From assembly GCA_016711405.1 (NCBI GenBank), contig JADJSZ010000024.1, forward strand, positions 25,966 to 89,965: DNA of 64,000 bases, given 5' to 3'. Positions within the stretch are counted from its first letter, which is position 1, and the number at the start of each line of letters is the position of its first letter. Source of the stretch: Candidatus Hadersleviella danica. GTDB taxonomy: Bacteria > Chloroflexota > Anaerolineae > Promineifilales > Promineifilaceae. Shown piece after piece: positions 42,615 through 50,515 of this stretch. Position numbers and translations under genes: made by a program. A model generated the notes under the pieces. The model worked only from the letters and a program-made list of their open reading frames with translations. It was not told the origin of the DNA and did no database searches.

Positions 42615-44659
42615 TTATTCTACCAAGACCTGTGCTTGCCGTGCGGCCGATAATTTCAGGGGCAGGCGCACCACAAACAACGCCCCTCGGCCGGGGACAG
42701 AGATGGCTTCTATCGTGCCACCATGTTGGGTGATGATGCGCTGGCAGGTGGCCAAGCCAAGACCTGTGCCCTTGCCCGGCGCTTTGGTGGTGTAAAACGG
42801 CTCAAAAATGTGCGCCGCTTTGGCGGGGGGAATGCCGGGGCCATTGTCTTGCACGCTTACTTGAATGTAATCGGCCGCTGGGGTTAGCTCGGTCGTAATT
42901 GTCACCACAGGTTCGGCCACATGCGCCTCGTGCATCGCATCCCGTGCATTAATCAGCAGATTGATCCAAACGCTCTTGAGGTGTTCCGAGCTACCCGCCA
43001 CGCGGGGCAAGCCCCGCCCCAAGTTAGCCACGGCCGTCACATGGGCCACATTGAGCTGATACGTCACCAACTCCAACGCCTGCTCCACCAATTTGTTGAT
43101 ATCCAGCGGAATGAAGGTGTATTGCTGTTCGCGGGCAAAATCGAGCAAGCCACCCACCACCTTGGCCGCCCGAATCCCCGCCCGGTGAATTAAATCCACC
43201 GATTGATAATTGTCGTCGCTGGTGGGGATGAACATTTTGAGCATCTCGGCGTTGGCATTGATGGCGGTGAGGGGGTTGTTAATCTCGTGTGCCACCCCGG
43301 CCGCCAATTGGCCAATGGCGGCCAATTTGCCTGCTTGGAGCAACGATTGCTCCAGCCGCCGTTCCTCGGTGCGGTCTTGCCACACAATAACCGCACTGGC
43401 GGATTGTGCCCCACGGCCGGGCACAGGATAAGCGTTCACATCCCATTCGCGCAGTTGCTGGTCAGCCCCGCGCCAGCGCACCGCCCACGTTTGGGGCTGT
43501 TTATCGGCCAGCATTTGGGCCACTTGGCAATGCTCGCAGGGGGTGTTGCGCTGGAAAAGGCGGCGTAGCACACCCGGCCGACGAGTTCCCCCGTCTCATT
43601 TTCCAACTCATCGCGCTTGTTTTGGTTCACCGAAAGCAATTCCCAATTGGCGCCAATGGTGTAGATGGGGTGCAAAATGCCGTCCATCATCGCCTGCAAG
43701 GTGTTGCGGCTATCCAACAAATCTTGCTGGCGGGCTTGCAAATTTTGCACCAACCAACCGTTTTCAATGGCCGCGCTAATCGAGGAGGAAAGGGAGGCGA
43801 GCAAATCGAGGGCGAATTCAGAGAAGGGGGTGGGGCTGGTGCGGAAGGCCGCGAGTACGCCCCAACTGTTGCCGCGCACGATAATGGGCACGGCCAAAAT
43901 GGCGCGAATCTCGGCCGAAGCGGCCGTGTCTACGCTGGGGTTGTAGAGCGGTTCGGCCGCTAAATCGTTGATGCGAAAGACGCGGGGCTGATCCAGCGTT
44001 TGGCCGATGAGGCCACGGCCGTAGGGGATGGCGGGGTATTGTTCGGCCAAAATTTCCCCGCCGCTCAACTGTTGGCAGTGCAAGCTCCCCTTGCTGAGTG
44101 TCTTCATGAACACGGCCGCTATTTCCGTGCCCAGCACGAGGCGAATGCCCTCGGCCGCGTGGGTGAAGACGCGGCGCAAATCGAGCGTGGCCGCTATTTC
44201 GTTGCTGACACGGTTGAGATGGGCTAATTGTTGCCGCTGTTGTTGAAGTTGCTTCTCGAGTTGTTGGGTGCGGAGCAGGGTTTGCACCCGCGCCAATAGC
44301 TCCTGCGGGTGGTATGGTTTGGTGATGTAATCGTCGGCGCCTGCGTTCAGGGCTTCGATTTTTTCGCGGTTGCCCGTCGCGGCCGTGAGCATAATGACCC
44401 GCGTGTAGCGCAACTCATCGGCGGGGTTTTGGCGGAGCCAATGCAATACCTCTAGCCCCGACATGTGGGGCATCCGCATGTCGAGCAGGACTAAATCGAC
44501 GGGGGTGTGGGCGGGGCGCACGGCCGTTTCTAAAAAGTCCCGCGCCTCTTCGCCTGTGACCGCTATGGAGATGGCGTAATCTTTGCGCACCAAAAAATCG
44601 GCCAGCGATTCGGCAATTTCGGGTTCATCATCTACGACAAGAATATGGGCAACAGACAT
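42615..44659 (-). CDS. Hybrid sensor: receiver-GAF-PAS-histidine kinase (one frameshift)
   Basis: About 680 aa when joined. Receiver domain (residues 1-125; HILVVDDEPEI, LVLLDMRMPHMSG, ITKPYHP), then a coiled coil and a GAF domain (about 160-300; VFTHAAEGIRLVLGTEIAAVF). A PAS domain follows (ILHPIYTIGANWELLSVNQNKRDE) and is split near 43560, where one base is missing, continuing LFQRNTPCEHCQ. Then HisKA (AGVAHEINNPLTAI, phospho-His) and a full HATPase (INLLINARDAMHEA, DNGPGIPPA, GKGTGLGLA). Without membrane helices it is a cytosolic sensor. The Cys-x-x-C in the PAS loop may bind a metal or sense redox. The ATG is at 44659. Confidence 0.87.
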
Positions 44660-44871
44660 AGGGAATGGTTGGGACAAATTGGTTGCTGTTTTTCGTAACT
44701 GGGTGCATGTTACAAGTTACAAGTTACAAAGTGCTTACCACCTATAACGATTAACTTGTGACCTGTAACAAAACGGCTGGCGAAAAACGAAAGACACGAA
44801 CGAAATGATAGATTACAACGGGAGGGTAGTCACTACTGTTATACCACAACCACCACCCCATCCTTGATTTT

Positions 44872-45785
44872 TCACTTCTCACTTTTCACTTCCCACCCCT
44901 CTCCTACCACCTGTTGCACAAACGCTTTGGCCACGGCCGATAGCACCCCTGTTTCGGCCACAACAGCTTCAACTGCCGCGTCAACGGGTCGTTTGCCAGC
45001 GGGATGGCTTGCAATTGCCCCAGCGTTAGCTCCTGTTCCACCGCATAGGGGGGCAAGATGGTGATGCAGTTGCCCAAAATGACGGCGCGTTTGATGGATT
45101 CGACGTTGTCGAACTCAGCCGTGATGAGCGGCCGTACCCCCGCCTCGGCCAACGCCTCATCCAGCCATTTGCGCGTTTGGCTGGCGGGCTGGCGCATCAC
45201 CATTGCTTGCTGGCTTAGTTCGGCCAAGGTGAGTTGGCTTTGCCCCCACCATGCGTGTTTGCGGCCGACCACCACCACCTGTGCTACATCTCGCCACGGA
45301 ATGACCTCCAGCCGTGCCCATTCGGCTCCATCCAGTTCCCCTTCGATAAAGCCGACATCGAAACGGCCGCTGTGCAAGGCGGCCAAAATGTGCGCTGTAA
45401 TATCGGTGTGCAAGGTGACGCTGATATGGGGCAAGTTGGCCCGAAATTGTTGCACCATCTCGGGCAACAAATAGGCGCTAATGCCCGGCGTGACCCCGAT
45501 GGCGAGTTGGCCGCTGGCCAGATGGCGCACGTCGGTGATGGCGCTTTCGGCTTCGGCCGCGAGGCGCAAAATGCGTTGGGCGTAGTCGTGGAGCAGGTTG
45601 CCCTCGGCCGTGAGACTGACCCCCCGCCGCCCCCGCTCAAACAGCTTTGTGCCATAAGTCCCTTCTAATTGCTGGATGTGTTGGCTAACGGCCGATTGGG
45701 AGAGCAACAACTGCTCGGCCGCGCCGCTAAAACTGCCCGCCTGCACGACGAGGGTGAAGATGTGGAGTTTGTAGAGGTCGAGCAT
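44872..45785 (-). CDS. LysR-type regulator divergent from sulfur cluster (C-terminal frameshift)
   Basis: LTTR of about 303 aa. The N-terminal winged helix LHIFTLVVQAGSFSGAAEQLLLSQSAVSQHIQQLE is followed by a CbbR/CysB-like effector domain (LAIGVTPGISAYLLPEMVQQFRANLPHISVTLH). The C-terminus in the first frame (YRPWPKRLCNRW) is false. In the neighbouring frame it continues VLSAVAKAFVQQVVGE, so a base is missing in the G4 run near 44946-44949. The stop lies in AAGTGAA repeats. It is divergent from the rhodanese/CstB genes and probably regulates them (inference), with a LysR box between the two. Confidence 0.86.
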
Positions 45786-45848
45786 GGGGCGTGAGGGGAA
45801 GAGAGGGGGAGCAGAGGGGCGGAGGAGCAGAGGAGCAGAGGAGAATGT

Positions 45849-45885
45849 AACAGCTTACGGCTTATGGCTTATAGCTATAAGCTCT
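45849..45885. repeat. GCTTACGG heptamers upstream of lysR
   Basis: AGCTTACGGCTTATGGCTTATAGC. Same family as at 10279 and 19978. Confidence 0.65.
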
Positions 45886-45887
45886 CA

Positions 45888-45904
45888 CTTATGCCAATCA
45901 TAAG
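45888..45904. promoter_or_regulatory. Candidate LysR-type operator
   Basis: CTTATGCCAATCATAAG is a perfect dyad with six-base arms and contains the T-N11-A pattern of LTTR boxes. It lies in the gap between lysR and the divergent rhodanese operon. Confidence 0.6.
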
Positions 45905-45954
45905 CATTTCGGTCTAACTTGCCAACCCCAAACCAGCTACAGTATGTCCATCAC

Positions 45955-46009
45955 CACTAACCACTAACCACTAATCACTAACCACTAATCACTAATCACT
46001 AACTACTCC
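45955..46009. repeat. CACTAAC heptamers
   Basis: CACTAACCACTAACCACTAATCAC-type units end immediately before the ATG of the rhodanese gene. Confidence 0.7.
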
Positions 46010-46010
46010 T

Positions 46011-46457
46011 ATGACCAAAAAACGTACCCCCACCAAAACAAAACAACCCCCTTATATTTTCATCGCGGCCATCATCTTGGCTGTGGTGGTCATGGGGCTG
46101 ATAGCGGCCAACCGCAATGGCGGGCAAAGCGACACAGCCTCTGCGGCCGTGCAACTCCTCCGCCCCGCAGACTATGTCGCCCAATTCCAGCAACCAGCGG
46201 CCGAACACGTCCTCATTGACGTGCGAACCCCCGAGGAATTTGCCAGCGGACACATTGCCGGAGCCATTAACATTCCCGTAGACGAAGTTTCTCAGCGACT
46301 GGCCGAATTTCCCACCGACCAACCCGTTGTCCTCTATTGCCGCAGTGGCAACCGCAGTGCCCAAGCGGCCGATATTCTGACCAGCGCAGGCTACAACAAC
46401 CTCTACGACCTTGGCGGCATCATTGATTGGCAAGCGCAAGGGCTACCTGTTCAATAA
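46011..46457 (+). CDS. Membrane-anchored rhodanese-like sulfurtransferase
   Basis: 148 aa. N-terminal transmembrane helix (residues about 14-33; IFIAAIILAVVVMGLIAA) then a single rhodanese domain facing outside: LIDVRTPEEFASGHIAGAINIPVDEV, and the active loop LYCRSGNRSAQAA with Cys. The C-terminal segment YNNLYDLGGIIDWQAQGLPV is normal. It moves sulfane sulfur (thiosulfate, persulfide). First gene of the sulfur cluster. Confidence 0.9.
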   Translation: MTKKRTPTKTKQPPYIFIAAIILAVVVMGLIAANRNGGQSDTASAAVQLLRPADYVAQFQQPAAEHVLIDVRTPEEFASGHIAGAINIPVDEVSQRLAEFPTDQPVVLYCRSGNRSAQAADILTSAGYNNLYDLGGIIDWQAQGLPVQ

Positions 46458-46486
46458 CGAATCACAAATAACGAGTAACCAAAATT

Positions 46487-46831
46487 ATGAGCTTCTTTAA
46501 ACAACTTTTCGGTATGGGCACGGCCGCTTTATCGGCCGTGGAAGCGCAAGAGCGCATTAAAAACGAAGGTAAAAACCTCTTCTTGCTGGATGTACGCCAG
46601 CCCGAAGAGTACAAGCAAGGGCACATTGCTGGCTCCAAACTCATCCCCTTGGGCGAGTTGAGCAACCGCTTAAAAGAGATTCCCCAAGACAAAGAAATCC
46701 TCTGCATTTGCCGAAGTGGCTCCCGCAGTAGTATGGCCGCCAGCCAACTCGCCCAAGCGGGCTACAAAGTTATCAACCTCAGCGGCGGCATGATGTCGTG
46801 GAGTGCGGCAGGTTTGCCCATGAAAAAGTGA
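46487..46831 (+). CDS. Single-domain rhodanese
   Basis: 114 aa cytoplasmic rhodanese: FLLDVRQPEEYKQGHIAGSKLIPLGEL, then active loop CICRSGSRSSMAASQLAQAG, then VINLSGGMMSWSAAGLP. About 30 bp after the first rhodanese stop, on the same strand, so co-transcribed. A likely carrier of persulfide between CstB and other enzymes. Confidence 0.92.
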   Translation: MSFFKQLFGMGTAALSAVEAQERIKNEGKNLFLLDVRQPEEYKQGHIAGSKLIPLGELSNRLKEIPQDKEILCICRSGSRSSMAASQLAQAGYKVINLSGGMMSWSAAGLPMKK

Positions 46832-46893
46832 TTAGTGGCTAGTGGCTAGTGGTTAGTGGGCGAATTTCTCGCCACTAGCCACTAACCACTCGC
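46829..46893. repeat. TTAGTGGC / CACTAAC inverted pair
   Basis: TTAGTGGCTAGTGGCTAGTGG faces CCACTAGCCACTAACCAC. It sits between the second rhodanese and cstB-like genes, a possible mRNA hairpin inside the operon. Confidence 0.7.
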
Positions 46894-46911
46894 CCCTTGA
46901 CGAGGTGCAAC

Positions 46912-48306
46912 ATGTTACTTAAATACTTTTACGACGAACAACTGGCCCAAGCAACTTATATGGTTGGGTGCGTGGCCACAGGCGAAGCATTGGTGGTAGA
47001 CCCTGCCCGCAATGTACAAGAATATATTTCGGCCGCCCAAAAAGAAGGCTTACGCATCACCCACATCACCGAAACCCACATCCACGCCGATTTTGTCAGC
47101 GGGAGCCGGGAACTGGCCCACCAAACAGGTGGAACCATGTACCTGAGCGACATGGGCGATGAGAACTGGAAATACGGCTATGCCGATGCGCCCAATGTCA
47201 TCACCGTGCGCGATGGCGATACCTTCATGGTGGGCAACATTCGGGTGCAGGTGATGCACACCCCTGGCCACACCCTCGAGCATATCGTGTTCATGGTCAC
47301 AGACACGGCCGGGGCCGACAAGCCGATGGGCATCTTCACAGGCGATTTTCTGTTTGTGGGCGACATCGGCCGCCCCGATTTGCTCGAAGAAGCGGCTGGC
47401 TGGGTCGGCACCAAAGAAATCGGCGCCCGCCAACAATATGGGGTTGTGCAACAGTTCAAACAACTGCCCGACTATTTGCAAATTTGGCCCGGCCATGGCG
47501 CAGGCAGTGCTTGCGGCAAAGCCTTAGGAGCCATCCCCTCCACCACACTGGGCTACGAAAAGCTGTTCAACCCCGCCTTCCAAATCGAAGATGAGGACGA
47601 ATTTGTGGCGTGGCTGTTGGCCGACCAACCCGAACCACCCCGCTATTTTGCCCAAATGAAAAAGGTCAACAAAGTTGGCCCCGCCCTGTTGGGTGAGTTA
47701 TCCGCCCCAGCCGAGATTGGCAAACCGGAAATTGAAGCGGCCGTGGCCGCTGGCCATCTGGTGGTAGATGCCCGCCCTCGCAATGAATTCGAGAAGGAAC
47801 ACATCCCCGGCACCGTCAGCATCCCCGCCACCAGCACCCAATTCAGCACCTATGTCGGTTGGTTTGTGGATTTCAACACGCCTTTGTACCTCATTGTGCC
47901 CACTTTGGCCGATGTCGAACGGATTGTCACCAGTTTGCGGGCGATTGGGGTGGATGATATTGCAGGCGTAGCCACGGCCGAAATCGTTACCAGCGGCGAA
48001 CCATTGCCCGTGCTAACCGCGCAAGAGTTAGCCGAGCGGCTCCCGCTCAATGGGCTGACCATTATTGACGTGCGCGGCCGTACCGAATACGCCGAACAAC
48101 ACATTCGCGGGGCCAAAAATATCCCCCTCGGCTACCTGCCCCGCCACTTGGCCGAAATCCCCCGCGACAGCCAAGTTGTTTTGCAATGCGCCAGCGGCTA
48201 CCGCTCCCAAATCGCCACCAGCCTCCTCCGGGCACACGGCCTCCACAACGTGGCCAACCTGAAGGAAGGGCAAGAGGTGTGGTCGCAGGTGTTACCAGTC
48301 GAATAA
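46912..48306 (+). CDS. cstB: CstB-like persulfide dioxygenase-rhodanese fusion
   Basis: 464 aa from ATG 46912. N-terminal MBL/persulfide dioxygenase domain: TETHIHADFVSGSRELA (H-x-H-x-D), HTPGHTLEHI, FTGDFLFVGDIGRPDLL, WPGHGAGSACGK. Next a rhodanese-like fold without Cys (DARPRNEFEKEHIPGTVSIPA..LYLIVPTLADVE), then an active rhodanese with loop LQCASGYRSQIATSL. This is the same three-part order as S. aureus CstB. It converts low-molecular persulfides to sulfite and thiosulfate. Fe(II) is the expected metal. Its neighbours (rhodaneses, TauE) match the cst type sulfide-defence operon. Confidence 0.88.
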   Translation: MLLKYFYDEQLAQATYMVGCVATGEALVVDPARNVQEYISAAQKEGLRITHITETHIHADFVSGSRELAHQTGGTMYLSDMGDENWKYGYADAPNVITVRDGDTFMVGNIRVQVMHTPGHTLEHIVFMVTDTAGADKPMGIFTGDFLFVGDIGRPDLLEEAAGWVGTKEIGARQQYGVVQQFKQLPDYLQIWPGHGAGSACGKALGAIPSTTLGYEKLFNPAFQIEDEDEFVAWLLADQPEPPRYFAQMKKVNKVGPALLGELSAPAEIGKPEIEAAVAAGHLVVDARPRNEFEKEHIPGTVSIPATSTQFSTYVGWFVDFNTPLYLIVPTLADVERIVTSLRAIGVDDIAGVATAEIVTSGEPLPVLTAQELAERLPLNGLTIIDVRGRTEYAEQHIRGAKNIPLGYLPRHLAEIPRDSQVVLQCASGYRSQIATSLLRAHGLHNVANLKEGQEVWSQVLPVE

Positions 48307-48398
48307 AGTGGCAAGTGGCTAGTGGTTAGTGGCGAGAAAAGGCCCGCTAACCACTAACCACTAACCACTAGCCACTAACCACTAACCACTAACCACTC
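48307..48398. repeat. TTAGTGG / CACTAACC inverted pair
   Basis: AGTGGCAAGTGGCTAGTGG faces a long run of CACTAAC units immediately before tauE. Confidence 0.75.
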
Positions 48399-48400
48399 CT

Positions 48401-49161
48401 ATGTACTTCATAGATTCTCTCTTCGGCTTTGCCATTGGGTTGGCATTGGGTTTGTTGGGTGGGGGTGGTTCCATTCTCACTGTGCCTGTGTTGGTTTATG
48501 TGGTGGGGCAAACCCCGCAAGCGGCCGTGGTCGCTTCGCTGATGATTGTGGGGATGAACAGCGCGATGGGAGCCTTTTTCCATCGCCTTCATGGCACACT
48601 CAATTGGCGGGTGGCATTGCTCTTTGGTGGCTCGGGCATGGGCACGGCCTATTTGGCGGCGGGCCTGTCGGCCGCCGTCTCCCCCAATCTGCTGATGATT
48701 TTTTTCGCCCTGCTCATGCTAGCTGTGGCTGGCTTGATGCTCGGCCAAAAACGGCGGCCGACGACCAAGCCCGCTTTAAGGGGCTGACAATTACCATTTT
48801 GAGTGGCGCGGCCGTGGGGGTACTCACAGGCTTCCTCGGGGTGGGCGGGGGCTTTTTGATTGTGCCCGCACTGGTCATGCTCGTCGGCTTGCCCATGGCT
48901 CAAGCTGTAGGAACCTCCCTCATTATCATCACCATGAACAGCTTGGCGGGCTTCCTCGGCCACCTGCACGGCCAACAATTTGATACGGCGACCGTGGTGG
49001 TCATCGCTATTTTTGCCCTCACGGGCATTGCGGGAGCCTTTACAGGAACCCGCCTCGCCAAACGGCTCCATCCCGACCGCCTGCGACAACTCTTTGCCCT
49101 GTTTGTCATCCTACTGGCCGTGGGGCTGTTGTATGACAATGTGGGGCAAATGTTTCAATGA
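48401..49161 (+). CDS. TauE/SafE-family sulfite/anion exporter (one frameshift)
   Basis: About 253 aa when joined, eight helices. First half LFGFAIGLALGLLGGGGSILTVPVLVYVVGQTPQAAVVASL, second half ILSGAAVGVLTGFLGVGGGFLIVPALVMLVGLPMAQAVGTSL: the two inverted-topology repeats G-x-G-G-G-x-x-x-V-P that define the family. The first frame stops at LRG; the second resumes at KGLTITILSG; one A is missing near 48776-48780. As in cst operons, it probably exports sulfite or another sulfur anion made by CstB. Confidence 0.88.
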
Positions 49162-49179
49162 CAAGGGACAAGGGACGAA

Positions 49180-50106
49180 TTACACTTCTTCTAATTGCCG
49201 CAACAAGTGGGTTAAATCGCTGGGCAAGGGGGCTTCCAGAGCCACTTCGGTTTTGTCGCTGGGGCGGATGAAGGTGATGCGGGCGGCGTGGAGGAAGTGC
49301 CGCTTGAGCCGCACGGTTTGTTTGGCACGGCCGTAAACAGTATCCCCCACAATCGGGTAGCCCACAAAAGCCAAATGCACCCGAATCTGGTGTGTGCGCC
49401 CCGTTAGCGGGAAACAGCGCACCAGTGTATATCCCTCATATTGTGTTTCAATGGCATAGCGGGTTTGGGCGGGGCGCGCCGTGGCCGAACCACCGGGGCG
49501 AATGACGGCCATCTTTTTGCGTTGGCGCACATCACGGCCGATGGGGGCATCTATAAGAGCCGCCTCGGGCTGAATCCGCCCCTCCACCAAGGCCAAATAC
49601 TCTTTTTTGACTGTGCGCCGCTTGAATTGCTTCTGCAAAAAGTCGAGCGTCTTGTCGTTTTTGGCCACCAAAATAATGCCCGATGTGTCTTTGTCGAGCC
49701 GATGAATAATGCCCGGCCGACGCTCGTTGCCCACCACAAACTCATCGCCGCAATAGAAGAGCAACGCATTGACCAGCGTGCCCGTGTGGTTGCCCAGCGC
49801 AGGGTGAACCACGAGGCCCGCAGGTTTGTTGATGGCCAGCAAATCGCTGTCCTCGTACAAAATGTCGAGGGGGATGTTTTCGGCTTCCAGCGTGGTATCG
49901 GCCGTCTCGGGCAGTGCGACGGTGACGGTCAGGGTTTCGTCTATCTTAAATTTTGGTTTGATGGGTTGGCCATCGGCCGTGGTAACAAGCCCTTCGGCCA
50001 GCAGTTTTTGCCATTGGGAGCGGGAGAAATCAGGGTAGGCGACGGTTAGGGCTTTGTCTAGGCGTTCGCCTGTGGCGGGTAGGTTCAGGGTCAGGATGTT
50101 GCTCAT
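49180..50106 (-). CDS. rluD: RluD-type 23S rRNA pseudouridine synthase
   Basis: 308 aa. N-terminal S4-like RNA-binding region (RLDKALTVAYPDFSRSQWQKLLAEG), then the catalytic motif IIHRLDKDTSGIILVAKND with Asp, then LVEGRIQPEAALIDAPIGRD, and the C-terminal GRTHQIRVHLAFVGYPIVGD. It isomerises specific uridines in 23S rRNA helix 69 if it is RluD proper; RluA-family members are alike, so the exact site is uncertain. A repeat array lies upstream of its start. Confidence 0.9.
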   Translation of the reverse strand: MSNILTLNLPATGERLDKALTVAYPDFSRSQWQKLLAEGLVTTADGQPIKPKFKIDETLTVTVALPETADTTLEAENIPLDILYEDSDLLAINKPAGLVVHPALGNHTGTLVNALLFYCGDEFVVGNERRPGIIHRLDKDTSGIILVAKNDKTLDFLQKQFKRRTVKKEYLALVEGRIQPEAALIDAPIGRDVRQRKKMAVIRPGGSATARPAQTRYAIETQYEGYTLVRCFPLTGRTHQIRVHLAFVGYPIVGDTVYGRAKQTVRLKRHFLHAARITFIRPSDKTEVALEAPLPSDLTHLLRQLEEV

Positions 50107-50185
50107 GGGTTAAGTATATCACTTCATGCGATAGGGCGTTGGGCTGGCTTGGAGATTCTACTTTTGCCGACTGAGGAAATGGGGG

Positions 50186-50468
50186 CCCACGTAGGGACGA
50201 GTCACTGCGTAGGAACGGATACTCACCACGTAGGGATGAGTAGCCACCACGTAGGAACGGGTAATCCACCACGTAGGAACGGTGCCGACCGCGTAGGAAC
50301 GAGTTCCGACCACGTAGGAACGGTTCCCCCCGCGTAGGAACGGTTCCCCCCTGGAGCGTAGGAACGGTTCCCCCACGTAGGAACGGTTCCCCCCCACGTA
50401 GGCGGCACTAGGAACGGTTCCCCCACGTAGGAACGGTTCCCCCCACGTAGGAGTCCGACCACGTAGGT
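50186..50468. repeat. Second 21-bp-type array, GTAGGAACGG units
   Basis: About 14 units, mostly 19-22 bp, consensus CACGTAGGAACGGTTCCCCC. The left units (50186-50310) are diverged and 21-22 bp long; the right units are near identical. In the minus frame the left part reads as heptads RSYVVGT/RSYAVGT, and in the plus frame as HVGTSSH-like heptads, so it has few stops. Unlike the first array it is GC-rich and has length variation and a truncated unit near 50402. It lies between proW and rluD, both on the minus strand. No spacers. Confidence 0.8.
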
Positions 50469-50515
50469 AACAAATTGTAACAACCCTAGAGGGGAAAACT
50501 CAATACCGACTAGCC

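Noticed and set aside
50186..50468. CRISPR array
   Set aside because: Units are contiguous and variable with no separate spacers of constant length, and no cas gene is near.
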